DNA from: a virus
Virus record (IMG/VR): IMGVR_UViG_3300022752_000030
Span: 47,238-111,237 of that record
Length of the DNA stretch: 64,000 bases
Reading direction: 5' to 3' (one strand)
Under the pieces are notes generated by a model. It was given only the letters and a program-made list of their open reading frames with translations, was not told the DNA's origin and did not search any database. Of this stretch, positions 51,384 to 61,544 are shown piece after piece; the first letter of the stretch is position 1; the number at the start of each line of letters is the position of its first letter. Both the position numbers and the translations under genes were made by a program.

Positions 51384-52751
51384 TTAATAACCTAATACAA
51401 AACGAAATTGCTCAATACCATCCGCACTTCTTTGTACACCAGTTCTATTTTCAATAAAAGAAATATAACCAGAGTAAATAACAAAATTTGGAGTGCTATA
51501 AGTCAGCAATGTTCTAGTAGTTTTTGATGTGTTTCCGAAAACAGGTGAATTGGTTATCGGAGTTCCTGTTATATTTATTAGATTAACCACATTGGTTGAG
51601 GTATTAAAACTCAAAACTTTTGCAGTAAATGTTGCTGTTTCGAGACTGGTTCCTTGATAAACTGTCTCGTCCGCAGTATAAACACCAAATCCGGGAGCAA
51701 CAATAAAGTCTGTTGTTGTTCTATATATTGTTCCGTTAGCTGGATTAGGGCTTAATTCTTTTGTGGTCGGATTTACCATCAATCCAACTTGATGAAAATC
51801 TATGTCGGTTGGTATAACACCACCCTCACTACCATTAAACTCAGTTGTAAACATAATATGTGAACATCCTAACTCGGAGATAGGATCAAAACCGTGACCA
51901 CCAATTGGTGATGTCGGTGCAAAAGCAGATGCATTAGATCCTACAGTTGATGTGATTGAAACGTTTGCATATGTGTAATTACTACCAGGTGAAACTACAA
52001 TCACATCTTGTATTACACCACCAACAACATTTGCTGTTGCAACTGCACCTGTTCCATCACCTGTAACCGTTATAGTTACAAATGAATTTGCAGGGTCATA
52101 TCCTGATCCGCCATTTGTAACATTAATTGCATCAATACTTCCTGCACCAGCTGAAGTTAGTAGTGGGTTTGGTGTGTTCGAACCAACTGTTACTGGAATC
52201 CATGTTTTGTCCATGAACTTAACTTTTAGTCCGGTGTCAATTGTGTAAATGTATTTCCACTTGTAATTATCTGCACCTTTGAAAATATTGTTGGTACCAT
52301 ATGAACCTGGTTCAAAATAAGGTTCTACTGTAGATGGTGTACCGTTATTGTTCCAAAGACATTTGAAAACTTGATCGTATTTGTTTTTTACATAAAACTT
52401 ATTGACAAGATTTCCGTTTTCGTCCTGTTCAATCATGTTAATATCGTCACGATAATAACTGTAAACAATACCAGAACTCCAATCAATTCTTTCAATGACC
52501 GGTGATATATCACTTGTTTTAATTAATTTTACCGCAAAAATATTTTTAAAAACTTGCTTAAGTGATTTTTGATCAGAAGCAGGAAGGGGAGGATTGTTTT
52601 CATCGTCCCAAGGATCAACCTTTGACAAGAAACAATATATTGTACCCAATGGTATATCAATATTGGGTGGAACAACCGCAACAGGTGAATAATATACCTG
52701 TTGGACTTGTACAACCTTAGCTTCAGTAGTGATTATGTTTTTATTTGACAT
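51384..52751 (-). CDS. 8: baseplate wedge protein gp8
   Basis: The 455-residue protein resembles T4 gp8 in its landmarks: IPLGTIYCFLSKVDPWDDEN (T4: FITFGRSEPW), KNIFAVKLIKTSDISPVIERIDW, YVKNKYDQVFKCLWNN, then VEPYFEPGSYGTNNI, DNYKWKYIYTIDTG and FMDKTWIPV. The C-terminal part has two small Gly-rich beta segments (GGSGYDPANSFVTITV) and a closing PNFVIYSGYISFIENRTGV typical for wedge proteins. Longer than T4 gp8 (334). Confidence 0.82.
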   Translation of the reverse strand: MSNKNIITTEAKVVQVQQVYYSPVAVVPPNIDIPLGTIYCFLSKVDPWDDENNPPLPASDQKSLKQVFKNIFAVKLIKTSDISPVIERIDWSSGIVYSYYRDDINMIEQDENGNLVNKFYVKNKYDQVFKCLWNNNGTPSTVEPYFEPGSYGTNNIFKGADNYKWKYIYTIDTGLKVKFMDKTWIPVTVGSNTPNPLLTSAGAGSIDAINVTNGGSGYDPANSFVTITVTGDGTGAVATANVVGGVIQDVIVVSPGSNYTYANVSITSTVGSNASAFAPTSPIGGHGFDPISELGCSHIMFTTEFNGSEGGVIPTDIDFHQVGLMVNPTTKELSPNPANGTIYRTTTDFIVAPGFGVYTADETVYQGTSLETATFTAKVLSFNTSTNVVNLINITGTPITNSPVFGNTSKTTRTLLTYSTPNFVIYSGYISFIENRTGVQRSADGIEQFRFVLGY

Positions 52752-52761
52752 GATTTATTTA

Positions 52762-53976
52762 TTACGAATATGAGACAGAAACGTATGTATTTGCTAGTGT
52801 TGTACTAAAAGAATAATATTTTAATATTGCGGTTGTTCCGCCTCCGAGTGAAAATGTAGTCGAACCAACACTTGAATTAATTGCAGAACATCCGTGGGTT
52901 ATAGTATGTGTTGAACCTGGACCAGTCGATACATTGGTAATAAATAAAATTATTTCACTTCCTGGAACAAAATTAGCGAGAGTTGCTGCAAAATTTGCTG
53001 CAATATTTGCTCGAGACCAATTATCATTATTAAAATTTAATGTTAGTGCTGTTTGATTTCCTGAATAACTTTTTGTTGTGTAGATAAAATCGTTTGCATA
53101 AACTGTTCCTGAAACTGTTATGTCTCTATTGAAGATTACATTATTGGATGTAATATTATCAATAGATGCTGATTGATTTAGTCCATTTGCAATCAAGTTT
53201 CCTGTGAGTGTCAAAGAATTGATATTGATGACACTTGTATTTTGTACTGCGGTATTTGTCAACGCAAAGGCTGAATTGGCTTTTATAAACGCTGAGTTTG
53301 CATAAGAACCTGCACTATTAGCTGCAACAAAAGCAGAATTTGCATATGTTCCTGAAGCTAAAGGTGATGTGTTTTGTGTTGTTCCGTCAGCGTAAATAAT
53401 TCCTTGTGATGGTGCAATTGTACCTGTCACTCTTAGATTTTTCAAAAAGTCAAAAACCGAAGGACTGATTCTACCGACAACGTTACCTGAAAGTGTTCCG
53501 CCTGCAATAATTACTACGTTAGCGTTTGCGGATGCAGTACCAACAATCAAATTGCCCGTATAACTTACGTTTGATTGACCATAAGAAAACAAATAACCAT
53601 CATATGGTTTCATTGAAGAATATTCTGGATCGGAAAATAACCGACCATTGATACCCATATCAATAAAACTATTTGCATTATTACTGTCACTTGTTGAAGC
53701 AACATAGTCGGCCGAACCATTTGCATCAAAATTTTGATTATTGATTTGTAAATACGTTACAGAATTTCCAGAAAATTGACCGACCACATTTTGATATTGA
53801 ACGGGATTACCACCAACATTCAAAACTTCATTTGAAAATAAACCTTGTGCAATTGTGTGTGCAGTAAATTTTCCTGTCACACCAGAAGGAATGTCAACAC
53901 CAACAAATAACGTATTCGACGTATTTGAATTAAGTTGTGAAATTGCCGATAATTGTGATATTTTTACTGAACTCAT
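52762..53976 (-). CDS. fibre-like virion protein with ANSAF repeats
   Basis: A 404-residue Ser/Asn/Thr-rich structural protein. It opens VKISQLSAISQLNSNTSNTL, FVGVDIPSGVTGKFTAHTIA, a usual start of phage fibre or capsid-associated chains; a short heptad stretch (TYANSAFVAANSAGSYANSAF) sits near 215. The C-terminus (ILFITNVSTGPGSTHTITHG) forms beta strands. Its place between gp7-like and gp8 suggests a small fibre on the wedge. I do not recognise a named family. Confidence 0.65.
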   Translation of the reverse strand: MSSVKISQLSAISQLNSNTSNTLFVGVDIPSGVTGKFTAHTIAQGLFSNEVLNVGGNPVQYQNVVGQFSGNSVTYLQINNQNFDANGSADYVASTSDSNNANSFIDMGINGRLFSDPEYSSMKPYDGYLFSYGQSNVSYTGNLIVGTASANANVVIIAGGTLSGNVVGRISPSVFDFLKNLRVTGTIAPSQGIIYADGTTQNTSPLASGTYANSAFVAANSAGSYANSAFIKANSAFALTNTAVQNTSVININSLTLTGNLIANGLNQSASIDNITSNNVIFNRDITVSGTVYANDFIYTTKSYSGNQTALTLNFNNDNWSRANIAANFAATLANFVPGSEIILFITNVSTGPGSTHTITHGCSAINSSVGSTTFSLGGGTTAILKYYSFSTTLANTYVSVSYS

Positions 53977-53982
53977 TTTCTA

Positions 53983-56775
53983 TTACCCCAATAGGATTGT
54001 ATATCCATTTTCCGTTGTTAGTGTCCTGCCGTCTTCTGTTATAAGTTCTGGAATATATTGTTGACCGATAGGACCAAAAATTCTTACATTAGTTGTTTCG
54101 AAAGTTCTATTTACTGCCAAATAAGAATTTGCATTTGCACTCAAATTACTTGTTAAATATATTTTACCATTGATATAATCAACACTTGAAACTGATTTAC
54201 TTGTATTGTTTGCAACTAAAACAGTATCACCTGCATATACAATATCCATCAAAGGATATGTTGTATTGCTATAATTTCCGTTGTTGATAATATCATATGC
54301 ACCAGTTAACGATGTTATATTTATGACGTTGGATCCTGAGTTTCCGGTTATAAGAGCAACATTTGCATAAGTCAACCATGTGTTGCTGCCAATCGTAATT
54401 GTATTCGATGCAACATTAACAGAAATCACATCAGAAAAAACATTTGGTCCGTGTTGTGGAGTAATTGCAATATAACTTGTATTTGGAAAAATAAATGTAG
54501 AAATATCAGAACCTGCCAAATTGTTGATTCTGATAATATTATTACTTTTGTTTGTAAAATCAGCAAGAATCTGAGCACTTGTTGCAAGATATCCAGTGTA
54601 ATAACTTATTGGGTATCCTTGGTAAAGAGCCTCAAGGCCGTGATAACTCATTGCATTATTAGATTTCAATGCATAACGACCGAGAACTTTCATGCCTGTC
54701 GGATGCAACAAACTCAATAACACATCACGATACTTTGCAATTTCTTTTTCGACTGTGATTTGATATGTGAAGTTATTGTAATTTTGACTCTGCAACACAT
54801 CAAAAGAACTTGGTTGTCCTTGTGAGGTTAAGTATTGACCCTGACTAATCACAAGACCATTCAAGAAAGATGCATTTGCTTTTGCGGAACCATCACCGTA
54901 AATTCTCACACCATTACTGTTATAATTTTCGTTATAAGCAGTATTTGCCATGATCAAATTGATATTTTTTCCGACACCAATTTTTATTGGTTTTGTTGGG
55001 TCTGGCAATGAATTATAATTAAATACTCTTAAATTATAAAGAGACAATTCTGAATTTGCATCGGGTGCAAGTAATGATGCGGAATTAACTGTTGATGTGT
55101 AAGTGGCGGTATTAATACTTGTGCCCTGATATGCAACATCACCTTTTTGTGGAGCATTTAATATGTTCACGTTTGATACAACAATATCTTGAATTTTAAG
55201 TGAAACACTAGGTGTTGAAATGTAATCTTCACCAGGATTAGTAATATCAATTGTCGTGACAGCACCAATTCTATCCGCAACAACTGAAAATGTCGCACCT
55301 TCTCCTAAAATACCAGGTACATACAGACTTGCACCTGTCGCTTGAACATTAGAGGAATTTACGGATAAACTAGGTAAATCAGTTGATCTATAACCCATAC
55401 CTCCTAAAGGATATGTTTTTGTTTGACTTGCCACATATGCAACATTAATTATTGATCCTGTTGCATTAACGGAAATAACATTTGCTCGAGCTCCGTGACC
55501 TGAACCACCAGAAAATACAATGATGTCATTTGCTTGATATCCTTTTCCGCCATTTGTAATTTGAATTGGAGCTAAAATACCAAGTGAAGATATGAAAGCT
55601 GTATTACTTACCTCATTTTGATATGTTGAAATTGCAGAAACTTGAGGAATACTTGTGACACCTCCTCCACCATTTGTTACAGTAAGTGTGGATATTGGAT
55701 ATAACGAAAAAGAAGTAAAAGAAAAAGCTTCAGCTAAAGTTGTGTTGATGTTTGATACTGCTGTATTCGAGAAAAAATAATTGGAATTACTTAATTTAAT
55801 AAATCTCTTTAAATTTATTGTATCAACAGGAACTATAGCTACGTTTGCTGTTTTTTGTGGATTAGGATCGAGTGATGTGACTATTGCTGCAGCACCCGGA
55901 GCATTTTTAATCGTCACGTATGTATTTGGTAGTAAAGAATAACCATAACCTCCATTAACGACTTGAATACTTTGAATTGATCCTGACGTTGTTGCTCCGA
56001 CTTGTGCAACAGCACCAATGTCGGTATTTGATGCTAGGCCATTATAAACAATCACTGGATCACCAGTTTGATATAAAAGTCCTCTATTTTTCGGATCTAT
56101 TTTAATTTGACTAATTTGACCAACAACTTTGGCTCTAAGTGGTTGTCCATCAAAAAGTACATCTTGATTGTTACTATCAACAACACGAACAAACTCACCA
56201 GACTGAAACAATCTTTGGATGTCTGAAATGAAAACTTCTGTTTTTGTTCCTGCAATAACAGTTGTTTCAACTGTTGCAATCGATTTTGTCAACTCACCAA
56301 ACAAACGATAATTTTTTACGTTTAGAAAATTAGGATCAAGAGTGTTTAATTTTAAACTCTTTGCAACATACCATGTACCGGAAGATGCTTTAAGTACAGC
56401 ATCTTTTGTGTAAAATATATCAAAGTCGGAGTTATAAAGTATTCTAAAAAGAAATTGATAAGATGCGGGTGTACCTTTTGACTGATACAATTGTCTTGCA
56501 ACTTTAACAGCTTCTTGTTGACTAATTAATGTTTCTTTTGGAAAATAGGGCAGAAAATCGTTGACAAAATAATCCAAAAAATCATTTGTTGTCGTATCAA
56601 TATCTTTATAACTTAAAAGATTCTTTGATCTTTCCGTTACTTGATTATTTTCTTCCAACCACTCATAGTATGCCTGTAAAAACAAAGTAAAATTGGCATA
56701 GTCAGGATTATCCCGAACGAATTCGGGAAGTTGAGAGGGTATGAGTAGAGAGGTTTTTTGTTCGCTCGTTATCAT
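53983..56775 (-). CDS. 7: baseplate wedge protein, gp7 position
   Basis: A 930-residue protein. The N-terminal ~150 residues are helical: SQLPEFVRDNPDYANFTLFL, QAYYEWLEENNQVTERSKNL, FLDYFVNDFLPYFPKETL and KVARQLYQSKGTPASYQFLF, as in the baseplate wedge family found in aquatic T4-like phages. The middle has several copies of a small Gly-rich beta unit (VVNGGYGYSLLPNTYVTI, ITNGGKGYQANDIIVFSGG), also found in gp6, gp8 and the 2,089-aa protein. It lies between gp6 and gp8, so gp7 is indicated by synteny more than by sequence. Confidence 0.6.
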   Translation of the reverse strand: MITSEQKTSLLIPSQLPEFVRDNPDYANFTLFLQAYYEWLEENNQVTERSKNLLSYKDIDTTTNDFLDYFVNDFLPYFPKETLISQQEAVKVARQLYQSKGTPASYQFLFRILYNSDFDIFYTKDAVLKASSGTWYVAKSLKLNTLDPNFLNVKNYRLFGELTKSIATVETTVIAGTKTEVFISDIQRLFQSGEFVRVVDSNNQDVLFDGQPLRAKVVGQISQIKIDPKNRGLLYQTGDPVIVYNGLASNTDIGAVAQVGATTSGSIQSIQVVNGGYGYSLLPNTYVTIKNAPGAAAIVTSLDPNPQKTANVAIVPVDTINLKRFIKLSNSNYFFSNTAVSNINTTLAEAFSFTSFSLYPISTLTVTNGGGGVTSIPQVSAISTYQNEVSNTAFISSLGILAPIQITNGGKGYQANDIIVFSGGSGHGARANVISVNATGSIINVAYVASQTKTYPLGGMGYRSTDLPSLSVNSSNVQATGASLYVPGILGEGATFSVVADRIGAVTTIDITNPGEDYISTPSVSLKIQDIVVSNVNILNAPQKGDVAYQGTSINTATYTSTVNSASLLAPDANSELSLYNLRVFNYNSLPDPTKPIKIGVGKNINLIMANTAYNENYNSNGVRIYGDGSAKANASFLNGLVISQGQYLTSQGQPSSFDVLQSQNYNNFTYQITVEKEIAKYRDVLLSLLHPTGMKVLGRYALKSNNAMSYHGLEALYQGYPISYYTGYLATSAQILADFTNKSNNIIRINNLAGSDISTFIFPNTSYIAITPQHGPNVFSDVISVNVASNTITIGSNTWLTYANVALITGNSGSNVINITSLTGAYDIINNGNYSNTTYPLMDIVYAGDTVLVANNTSKSVSSVDYINGKIYLTSNLSANANSYLAVNRTFETTNVRIFGPIGQQYIPELITEDGRTLTTENGYTILLG

Positions 56776-58850
56776 GTTGTCTTAGCTGTAACATTCACAA
56801 CAATAGCATTTGGGTCATATGGATCAACTGTAATAATTCTATTATACGTTGAAGAAATGATTGATGTTGTAGGATTTGCAGAAACTGTTAATTGACCCAA
56901 AGGATTATCCACACCATAAGGATTAAAAGAATTTAAAGTGATAACACCTTCAGTATAATCAACTATACCAACATTATTATTGAAAATAGTTTTTACATTA
57001 CTGTCATTATAGTAATATGTTCTGAGTGCTCCGTATCGACCTTCAAGTGTTACTGTTGCTGCACCTAATTGTCCGGTTGTGTCACCAGCAACAGGAGTTA
57101 TAGATACAATTGCACTTGTATATCCTGTACCCTTTGCTAATACTTTAATTTCTCTAATTGTTCCGTTTGAATTGATGATTGCTTGTGCTGTTGCACCTGT
57201 TCCATCACCTAAAATTGAAACTGTAGGTGCATATTGATAACCAAAACCAGGATTTATGACTGCAATTGATTCTACACCACCTGTCGATGTTGGAACTTCT
57301 TCAATAAAAACACCATCGATAATATTTTCTAAATTGATTGGATCTCTAAATTGTAAACTTGGATTACTATTGATACCACTCAAGAACATTCCTCGTTTGA
57401 GTGGTGCACCATAGTATAATCTATATGTGGTTGGTGTTGATAAATTTGGCAGAAACTTCTTTTGTACTTGCAAAATAATTTCATTTGTGATGATTGAAGG
57501 ATCCGCCAAATTGATTGCATTATTAAATTCAGAAGATTTAAAAGTTGAATTGAATGTGTTTAATGATGTTGATGCAAGATTATAAATTGCCGTTCTGACA
57601 GAATTTTCAATCTGTGCGGAAGAAGATGATGTTTTTTTCGGATCATAATAAATATTTGCAGTAATTTGTAAATAAGTATAGTCAGGATCAACAATGGTTG
57701 GTTCAACCGTCATAACTGAGATTGGTTTAATTACATCATTAATTAATCTTTGTTTTTGTGTTTGTGTCAAAGAATATGCACCAGCTGGTTTAACAGAAAT
57801 GAATACTTGACCGTAAACTGGAGTTGCATTTTCTTGACCACCCCAAACACTTACTGCATCAAAAGAATAACCTAAATTATTTTGTTGAATTGCTGTAATG
57901 TAATCTTCTTTTGTAACCGCACGACTTTGAGCTGCATAAGATTTTGGCGCTTGGAATTTAATTGAATCAATCGATTCTTTTGATCCGCCTTGTGATGTTG
58001 CAGTAATCGGATAAACAACTGTATTTGAATAACCAGAAATTGGATCCATCAATACAAAGTTGTTTGCACCTGCGGCTGCGGTGCCTTGTGTAATAACGTA
58101 AGTAAGTGTAACGATGTTACCATCAGTTAGTTGCTTACCTAAAACATTATCACCAAAATATATCTCATAATAACCATCAATTCCTTCTTGCAAGAAATAT
58201 ACAAGAGAATCCGATTCGAGTGTTAGATAATTTGAAGCGAGGTTGTATATGTTATAAGAATTATTTGATGATGATTCTTTGACCGAAACTGTTAATGTGG
58301 AAGTATCAACATTCACATCAGGTATTTTAAATGTGTATTTTGGATTTGTAATTGAATCAACAGTATAAGAAATTGAAGAAGGAAGACCCTGTTTTAAAAC
58401 AATATTATTAAACTGTGCAGTATTATTCGTAACATTGACTGTTGTTGAATCTGAAGTTACAAAATTATAATTGACACCATCAATAGATTCAGATATAAAA
58501 TTTGTAAATTTTGGCAATGTCAAAGAAGTATCTGTGACTTGATTGACTTTTAAATTAATGACAGCTGATGGTGCAATAGAAGATTTTGGTATGTAATTTA
58601 ATAATTTAGCCTGAGAAACAACGGACGATCTTTGAATTGCGGAATCTAAAAACAACTCATTTGCAACCATATTCAAGTAATATGCATTATACTGTGTATT
58701 GTATGCGAGAACATCCAGTAAAACAGAAAGTGCAGAACCTTCGTAGTTGTAGTCTTTTAACGTGTCCTGAGATTGTAAAAATGTTTTCAGATTGGTTTTA
58801 ATTGTGTTAAAATCCAAATCTGTTATATTAATACCAGTATTTGCAGCCAT
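56772..58850 (-). CDS. 6: baseplate wedge protein gp6
   Basis: Core wedge protein; gp6 dimers form the iris ring. The 692-residue chain (T4: 660) has the family start INITDLDFNTIKTNLKTFLQ, SQDTLKDYNYEGSALSVLLD, AYYLNMVANELFLDSA, RSSVVSQAKLLNYIPKS and the baseplate-J centre SIDSIKFQAPKSYAAQSRAVTKEDY read in parts. IYYDPKKTSSSSAQIENSVR follows. Overlaps gp7-like by four bases. Confidence 0.95.
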   Translation of the reverse strand: MAANTGINITDLDFNTIKTNLKTFLQSQDTLKDYNYEGSALSVLLDVLAYNTQYNAYYLNMVANELFLDSAIQRSSVVSQAKLLNYIPKSSIAPSAVINLKVNQVTDTSLTLPKFTNFISESIDGVNYNFVTSDSTTVNVTNNTAQFNNIVLKQGLPSSISYTVDSITNPKYTFKIPDVNVDTSTLTVSVKESSSNNSYNIYNLASNYLTLESDSLVYFLQEGIDGYYEIYFGDNVLGKQLTDGNIVTLTYVITQGTAAAGANNFVLMDPISGYSNTVVYPITATSQGGSKESIDSIKFQAPKSYAAQSRAVTKEDYITAIQQNNLGYSFDAVSVWGGQENATPVYGQVFISVKPAGAYSLTQTQKQRLINDVIKPISVMTVEPTIVDPDYTYLQITANIYYDPKKTSSSSAQIENSVRTAIYNLASTSLNTFNSTFKSSEFNNAINLADPSIITNEIILQVQKKFLPNLSTPTTYRLYYGAPLKRGMFLSGINSNPSLQFRDPINLENIIDGVFIEEVPTSTGGVESIAVINPGFGYQYAPTVSILGDGTGATAQAIINSNGTIREIKVLAKGTGYTSAIVSITPVAGDTTGQLGAATVTLEGRYGALRTYYYNDSNVKTIFNNNVGIVDYTEGVITLNSFNPYGVDNPLGQLTVSANPTTSIISSTYNRIITVDPYDPNAIVVNVTAKTT

Positions 58851-58851
58851 T

Positions 58852-59244
58852 TTATCTATTTCTCTCTAAAAGGAGTGTTACGGTTGTCGGCAATGTTGCA
58901 TTTTCTATATAAAAAGTAATAGTTACATTATAAGCATTTTGATCTGTATTAGGAGAAACAGTAATATTGTCAATCAAAGCCCTAGGTTCGTAATTTTCAA
59001 TTGTTGTTCTAATTTCATTTTCTAATGAAGAAGATGTAATACCTGAAATGTTCTCAAATAACAACGCATCTAGGTTTGAACCAATGTCCGGATCAAAAGG
59101 TCTTTCGTAATGTTTTGTCGATAATAAATTGCGAATTGAACGAATGACCGCTTGATTATCAAAACTGAGAGCAACATCACCCACCACCGGTTTTTTGGTG
59201 AACGTGAAGTCCAAATCTGAATATATTTTAGTTAAAGTTGCCAT
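58852..59244 (-). CDS. 25: baseplate wedge protein gp25
   Basis: The conserved wedge/sheath-initiation protein. The 130-residue chain has IYSDLDFTFTKKPVVGDV, the invariant helix VIRSIRNLLSTKHYERPFDP with the EPR-type segment YEPRALIDNI, and a final TFYIENATLPTTVTLLLERNR. Length equals T4 gp25 (132). One base separates it from gp6. Confidence 0.96.
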   Translation of the reverse strand: MATLTKIYSDLDFTFTKKPVVGDVALSFDNQAVIRSIRNLLSTKHYERPFDPDIGSNLDALLFENISGITSSSLENEIRTTIENYEPRALIDNITVSPNTDQNAYNVTITFYIENATLPTTVTLLLERNR

Positions 59245-59275
59245 GTTTTATTTATCACTAAATCCGAAAACGCTT

Positions 59276-60166
59276 TTAACTTGGTGGTCCAGTTTTTCCG
59301 CCCTGTGGATCAGAATGTGTGTGATTATCTAAACTAATTCCTGCACCTATCACATCACCACTTGCAACAACTTGACCTGTAACGTTTACATCACCAATAA
59401 AGTTAAATGATGAAGCTTTTCCTGTAAATGAACCATTTGTTAAAAGAGTTACATTACCATCTACAGTTATATTACATGCACCTTTGATGTGAACATTATT
59501 GTCCGATAAGTAAATTTCGTAATTTTTTCCTGCAACTTTAGTGACTTTTGATCCGTCCGGTGCAATTTCAAAGAAAGTGTTTGCTCTATGTGCAAGTTGT
59601 ATTCTTTCTGCACCTGGAGTATCATCCATTTCAAATACATGACCAGATTCTGTCTCAACTACTCTGTTATATGGATTTTTCGCATTGTACTTGGATGCAG
59701 GTTCACTCCAATAACCTCCTGTTGCTGTTGGAACATTAGTGTCTAAATTACTGTTGTGATAACCAATAGGAGATTCATTGATTTTCTCATTACGAAATAA
59801 TCTACTTGTTGTAGGTTCTCCGACTGGATAGAATGTGCCCTCTGAAAATCCTTTTGACTCGCTTGGTCCATTTTTTGGTATACCAGGAAATACACCGATG
59901 ATAACAGGCGATTGAGAAGAAGAACCGTCAGTAAAAAAACCAAACGCATAATCACCGATAACTGGTGTTCCATCTGTCATTGATCCGTTTGGTGGCAAAC
60001 AAGGTAGAGCCCAAGATAATCCTTCTGTTGGTAATTCTTCTTTATTGTCGGTATGATGACCAAACATTCTCACACGAACACGACCTAGACCCAAAGGATC
60101 ATCACGATCTTCGACAACGCCTAACCACCAAAAGAAACCATCTTTTCCGATAAAATTATTCATCAT
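59276..60166 (-). CDS. 5: baseplate hub spike gp5, OB domain and short spike, no lysozyme
   Basis: The central spike protein. The N-terminal OB-fold is clear: FFWWLGVVEDRDDPLGLGRV, RVRMFGHHTDNKEELPTEGL, WALPCLPPNGS, and GDYAFGFFTDGSSSQSPVII. T4 gp5 continues into a T4-lysozyme domain and long beta-helix; here the 296-residue chain passes through a PVGEPTTSRLFRNE linker to short spike strands (HIKGACNITVDGNVTLLTNG, SFTGKASSFNFIGDVNV) and ends NHTHSDPQGGKTGPPS, a tip-type ending. Cell-wall cutting must come from another protein. The start ATGATG overlaps the hub gene stop. Confidence 0.85.
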   Translation of the reverse strand: MMNNFIGKDGFFWWLGVVEDRDDPLGLGRVRVRMFGHHTDNKEELPTEGLSWALPCLPPNGSMTDGTPVIGDYAFGFFTDGSSSQSPVIIGVFPGIPKNGPSESKGFSEGTFYPVGEPTTSRLFRNEKINESPIGYHNSNLDTNVPTATGGYWSEPASKYNAKNPYNRVVETESGHVFEMDDTPGAERIQLAHRANTFFEIAPDGSKVTKVAGKNYEIYLSDNNVHIKGACNITVDGNVTLLTNGSFTGKASSFNFIGDVNVTGQVVASGDVIGAGISLDNHTHSDPQGGKTGPPS

Positions 60167-61542
60167 GCGGTGACAGCTCCTTTAATATTAGGATCACCAT
60201 TATTAATCTGATCAAATTCTGTAGGTGAACTGTCTTTTGCTATTTCCATTACGGTTTGATAGACACCTCTTGCTTGTATGGTGTGTCTGACTGCTACAAC
60301 AAGATATTTTCCAGACAAGAATTTATCGAGTTCTTTTTTGTTTGTAGAAGGTTTTAGTGTAGGTAAGTTAAATTGTATTGTTCTTCCTGCGGTAATACCA
60401 GGATCACCAGGCACAACAATTTTCATATTTGTAAAATTAGCTAAAGATATTTGTGCAGTTCTAAGTGGAACATAAACTTCTGCAAATATATCTTTTGCAA
60501 TTCCACCTTCTTTCTCTTTGATGTATGGTACTAAACTCTGATTGGAATTTCCCGTCATAACTTTTAGTACACTTTCGGGAGATTCATTTTGAACTTTGCC
60601 TAATCTATTTTGTAACTGCTTGAGTATCGAACTGTTATTTAATTTTTCAGCAACTTTTTCGAAACTCTTTAAATTAAAATCCGTTACATTAAATGATCTT
60701 GTGAGTGGATCAATTGAAACTAAACGATTCGCAAAAATTCCTGACGCAATATCACTAAGCGCATCATAGGCTTTTCCAATTTCATACTGTAAAACATTTA
60801 AAGTTTTATCTTGAAAACTTTGTTCATCATCACTTAGATTTTTAGGTTCATATTTGTAGGTTGCATAAATCTCATCTTTGAACATTGACTGTAAAGACCT
60901 GAAATTGTATCCGTCTTTTGTCTCAAAGAATAACATATCTGCACCAAAATTATATTTTTGTGGTCTTGCATATGTTGATATCCAGCTGATTGCTTCAAAA
61001 GCCTTCATTTTAGGTATCGTAAAATCGTACATACCGGTTGTTGGTTCAATTCTGTTTATTTTATCAGTTTTAACTTTTAATTTTTCTGTTAAAATGTCTT
61101 CAACAATGTCTGAAATTTTTTGACCGATATATGCTTTTGATATCTTTGTTTGTTCGGATAATAAAAGTTCTTCTGAACAGAAATAGAGTGTGAAACCTTC
61201 TGAATTATTATTTCCACTTGGAATTTTATTATCAATTTTATAAACTCTGAACAATTGATCTGTCGAGTTTTTTCCGTTTTTAACTTTACCAAAATTAACT
61301 TCTAGATATTCGTTACCTGTAATTCTTAACAATTCAACAAAACCCTGAGCATCAATCAATGAAATATAACCAGACGAACAAAATGTGTAAATGTCTTCAT
61401 AGTAAGACATATCAACCATGAGTTTTTTCAACTCTATTTTTTTTCCGTTTCCGGTTAAAAGATTGAGTGTCTTTAATGAAAAATCTTGAGGATAATATGC
61501 ACCAGGTGAATCTGTTGGTGCTGGTTGAGACAATGGATTCAT
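60163..61542 (-). CDS. 27: baseplate hub protein gp27-like
   Basis: A 459-residue hub protein directly upstream of gp5, where its partner gp27 is expected. IELKKLMVDMSYYEDIYTFC and SSGYISLIDAQGFVELL, then ITGNEYLEVNFG and LYFCSEELLLSEQTKISKAY with QKISDIVEDILTEKL are the typical two tube-like barrel halves of gp27/gpD hubs; MKAFEAISWISTYARPQKYN follows. The C-terminal ~120 residues include LANFTNMKIVVPGDPGITAG and GKYLVVAVRHTI, as in hub barrels. T4 gp27 is 391 residues. Confidence 0.72.
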   Translation of the reverse strand: MNPLSQPAPTDSPGAYYPQDFSLKTLNLLTGNGKKIELKKLMVDMSYYEDIYTFCSSGYISLIDAQGFVELLRITGNEYLEVNFGKVKNGKNSTDQLFRVYKIDNKIPSGNNNSEGFTLYFCSEELLLSEQTKISKAYIGQKISDIVEDILTEKLKVKTDKINRIEPTTGMYDFTIPKMKAFEAISWISTYARPQKYNFGADMLFFETKDGYNFRSLQSMFKDEIYATYKYEPKNLSDDEQSFQDKTLNVLQYEIGKAYDALSDIASGIFANRLVSIDPLTRSFNVTDFNLKSFEKVAEKLNNSSILKQLQNRLGKVQNESPESVLKVMTGNSNQSLVPYIKEKEGGIAKDIFAEVYVPLRTAQISLANFTNMKIVVPGDPGITAGRTIQFNLPTLKPSTNKKELDKFLSGKYLVVAVRHTIQARGVYQTVMEIAKDSSPTEFDQINNGDPNIKGAVTA

Positions 61543-61544
61543 AA

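Noticed and set aside
52756-52763. AATAAATA before gp8
   Set aside because: It ends only five bases before the ATG, so the transcript would begin inside the coding region.
59249-59256. GATAAATA before gp25
   Set aside because: The start of transcription would fall at the ATG itself, leaving no leader; gp25 is better served by upstream read-through.
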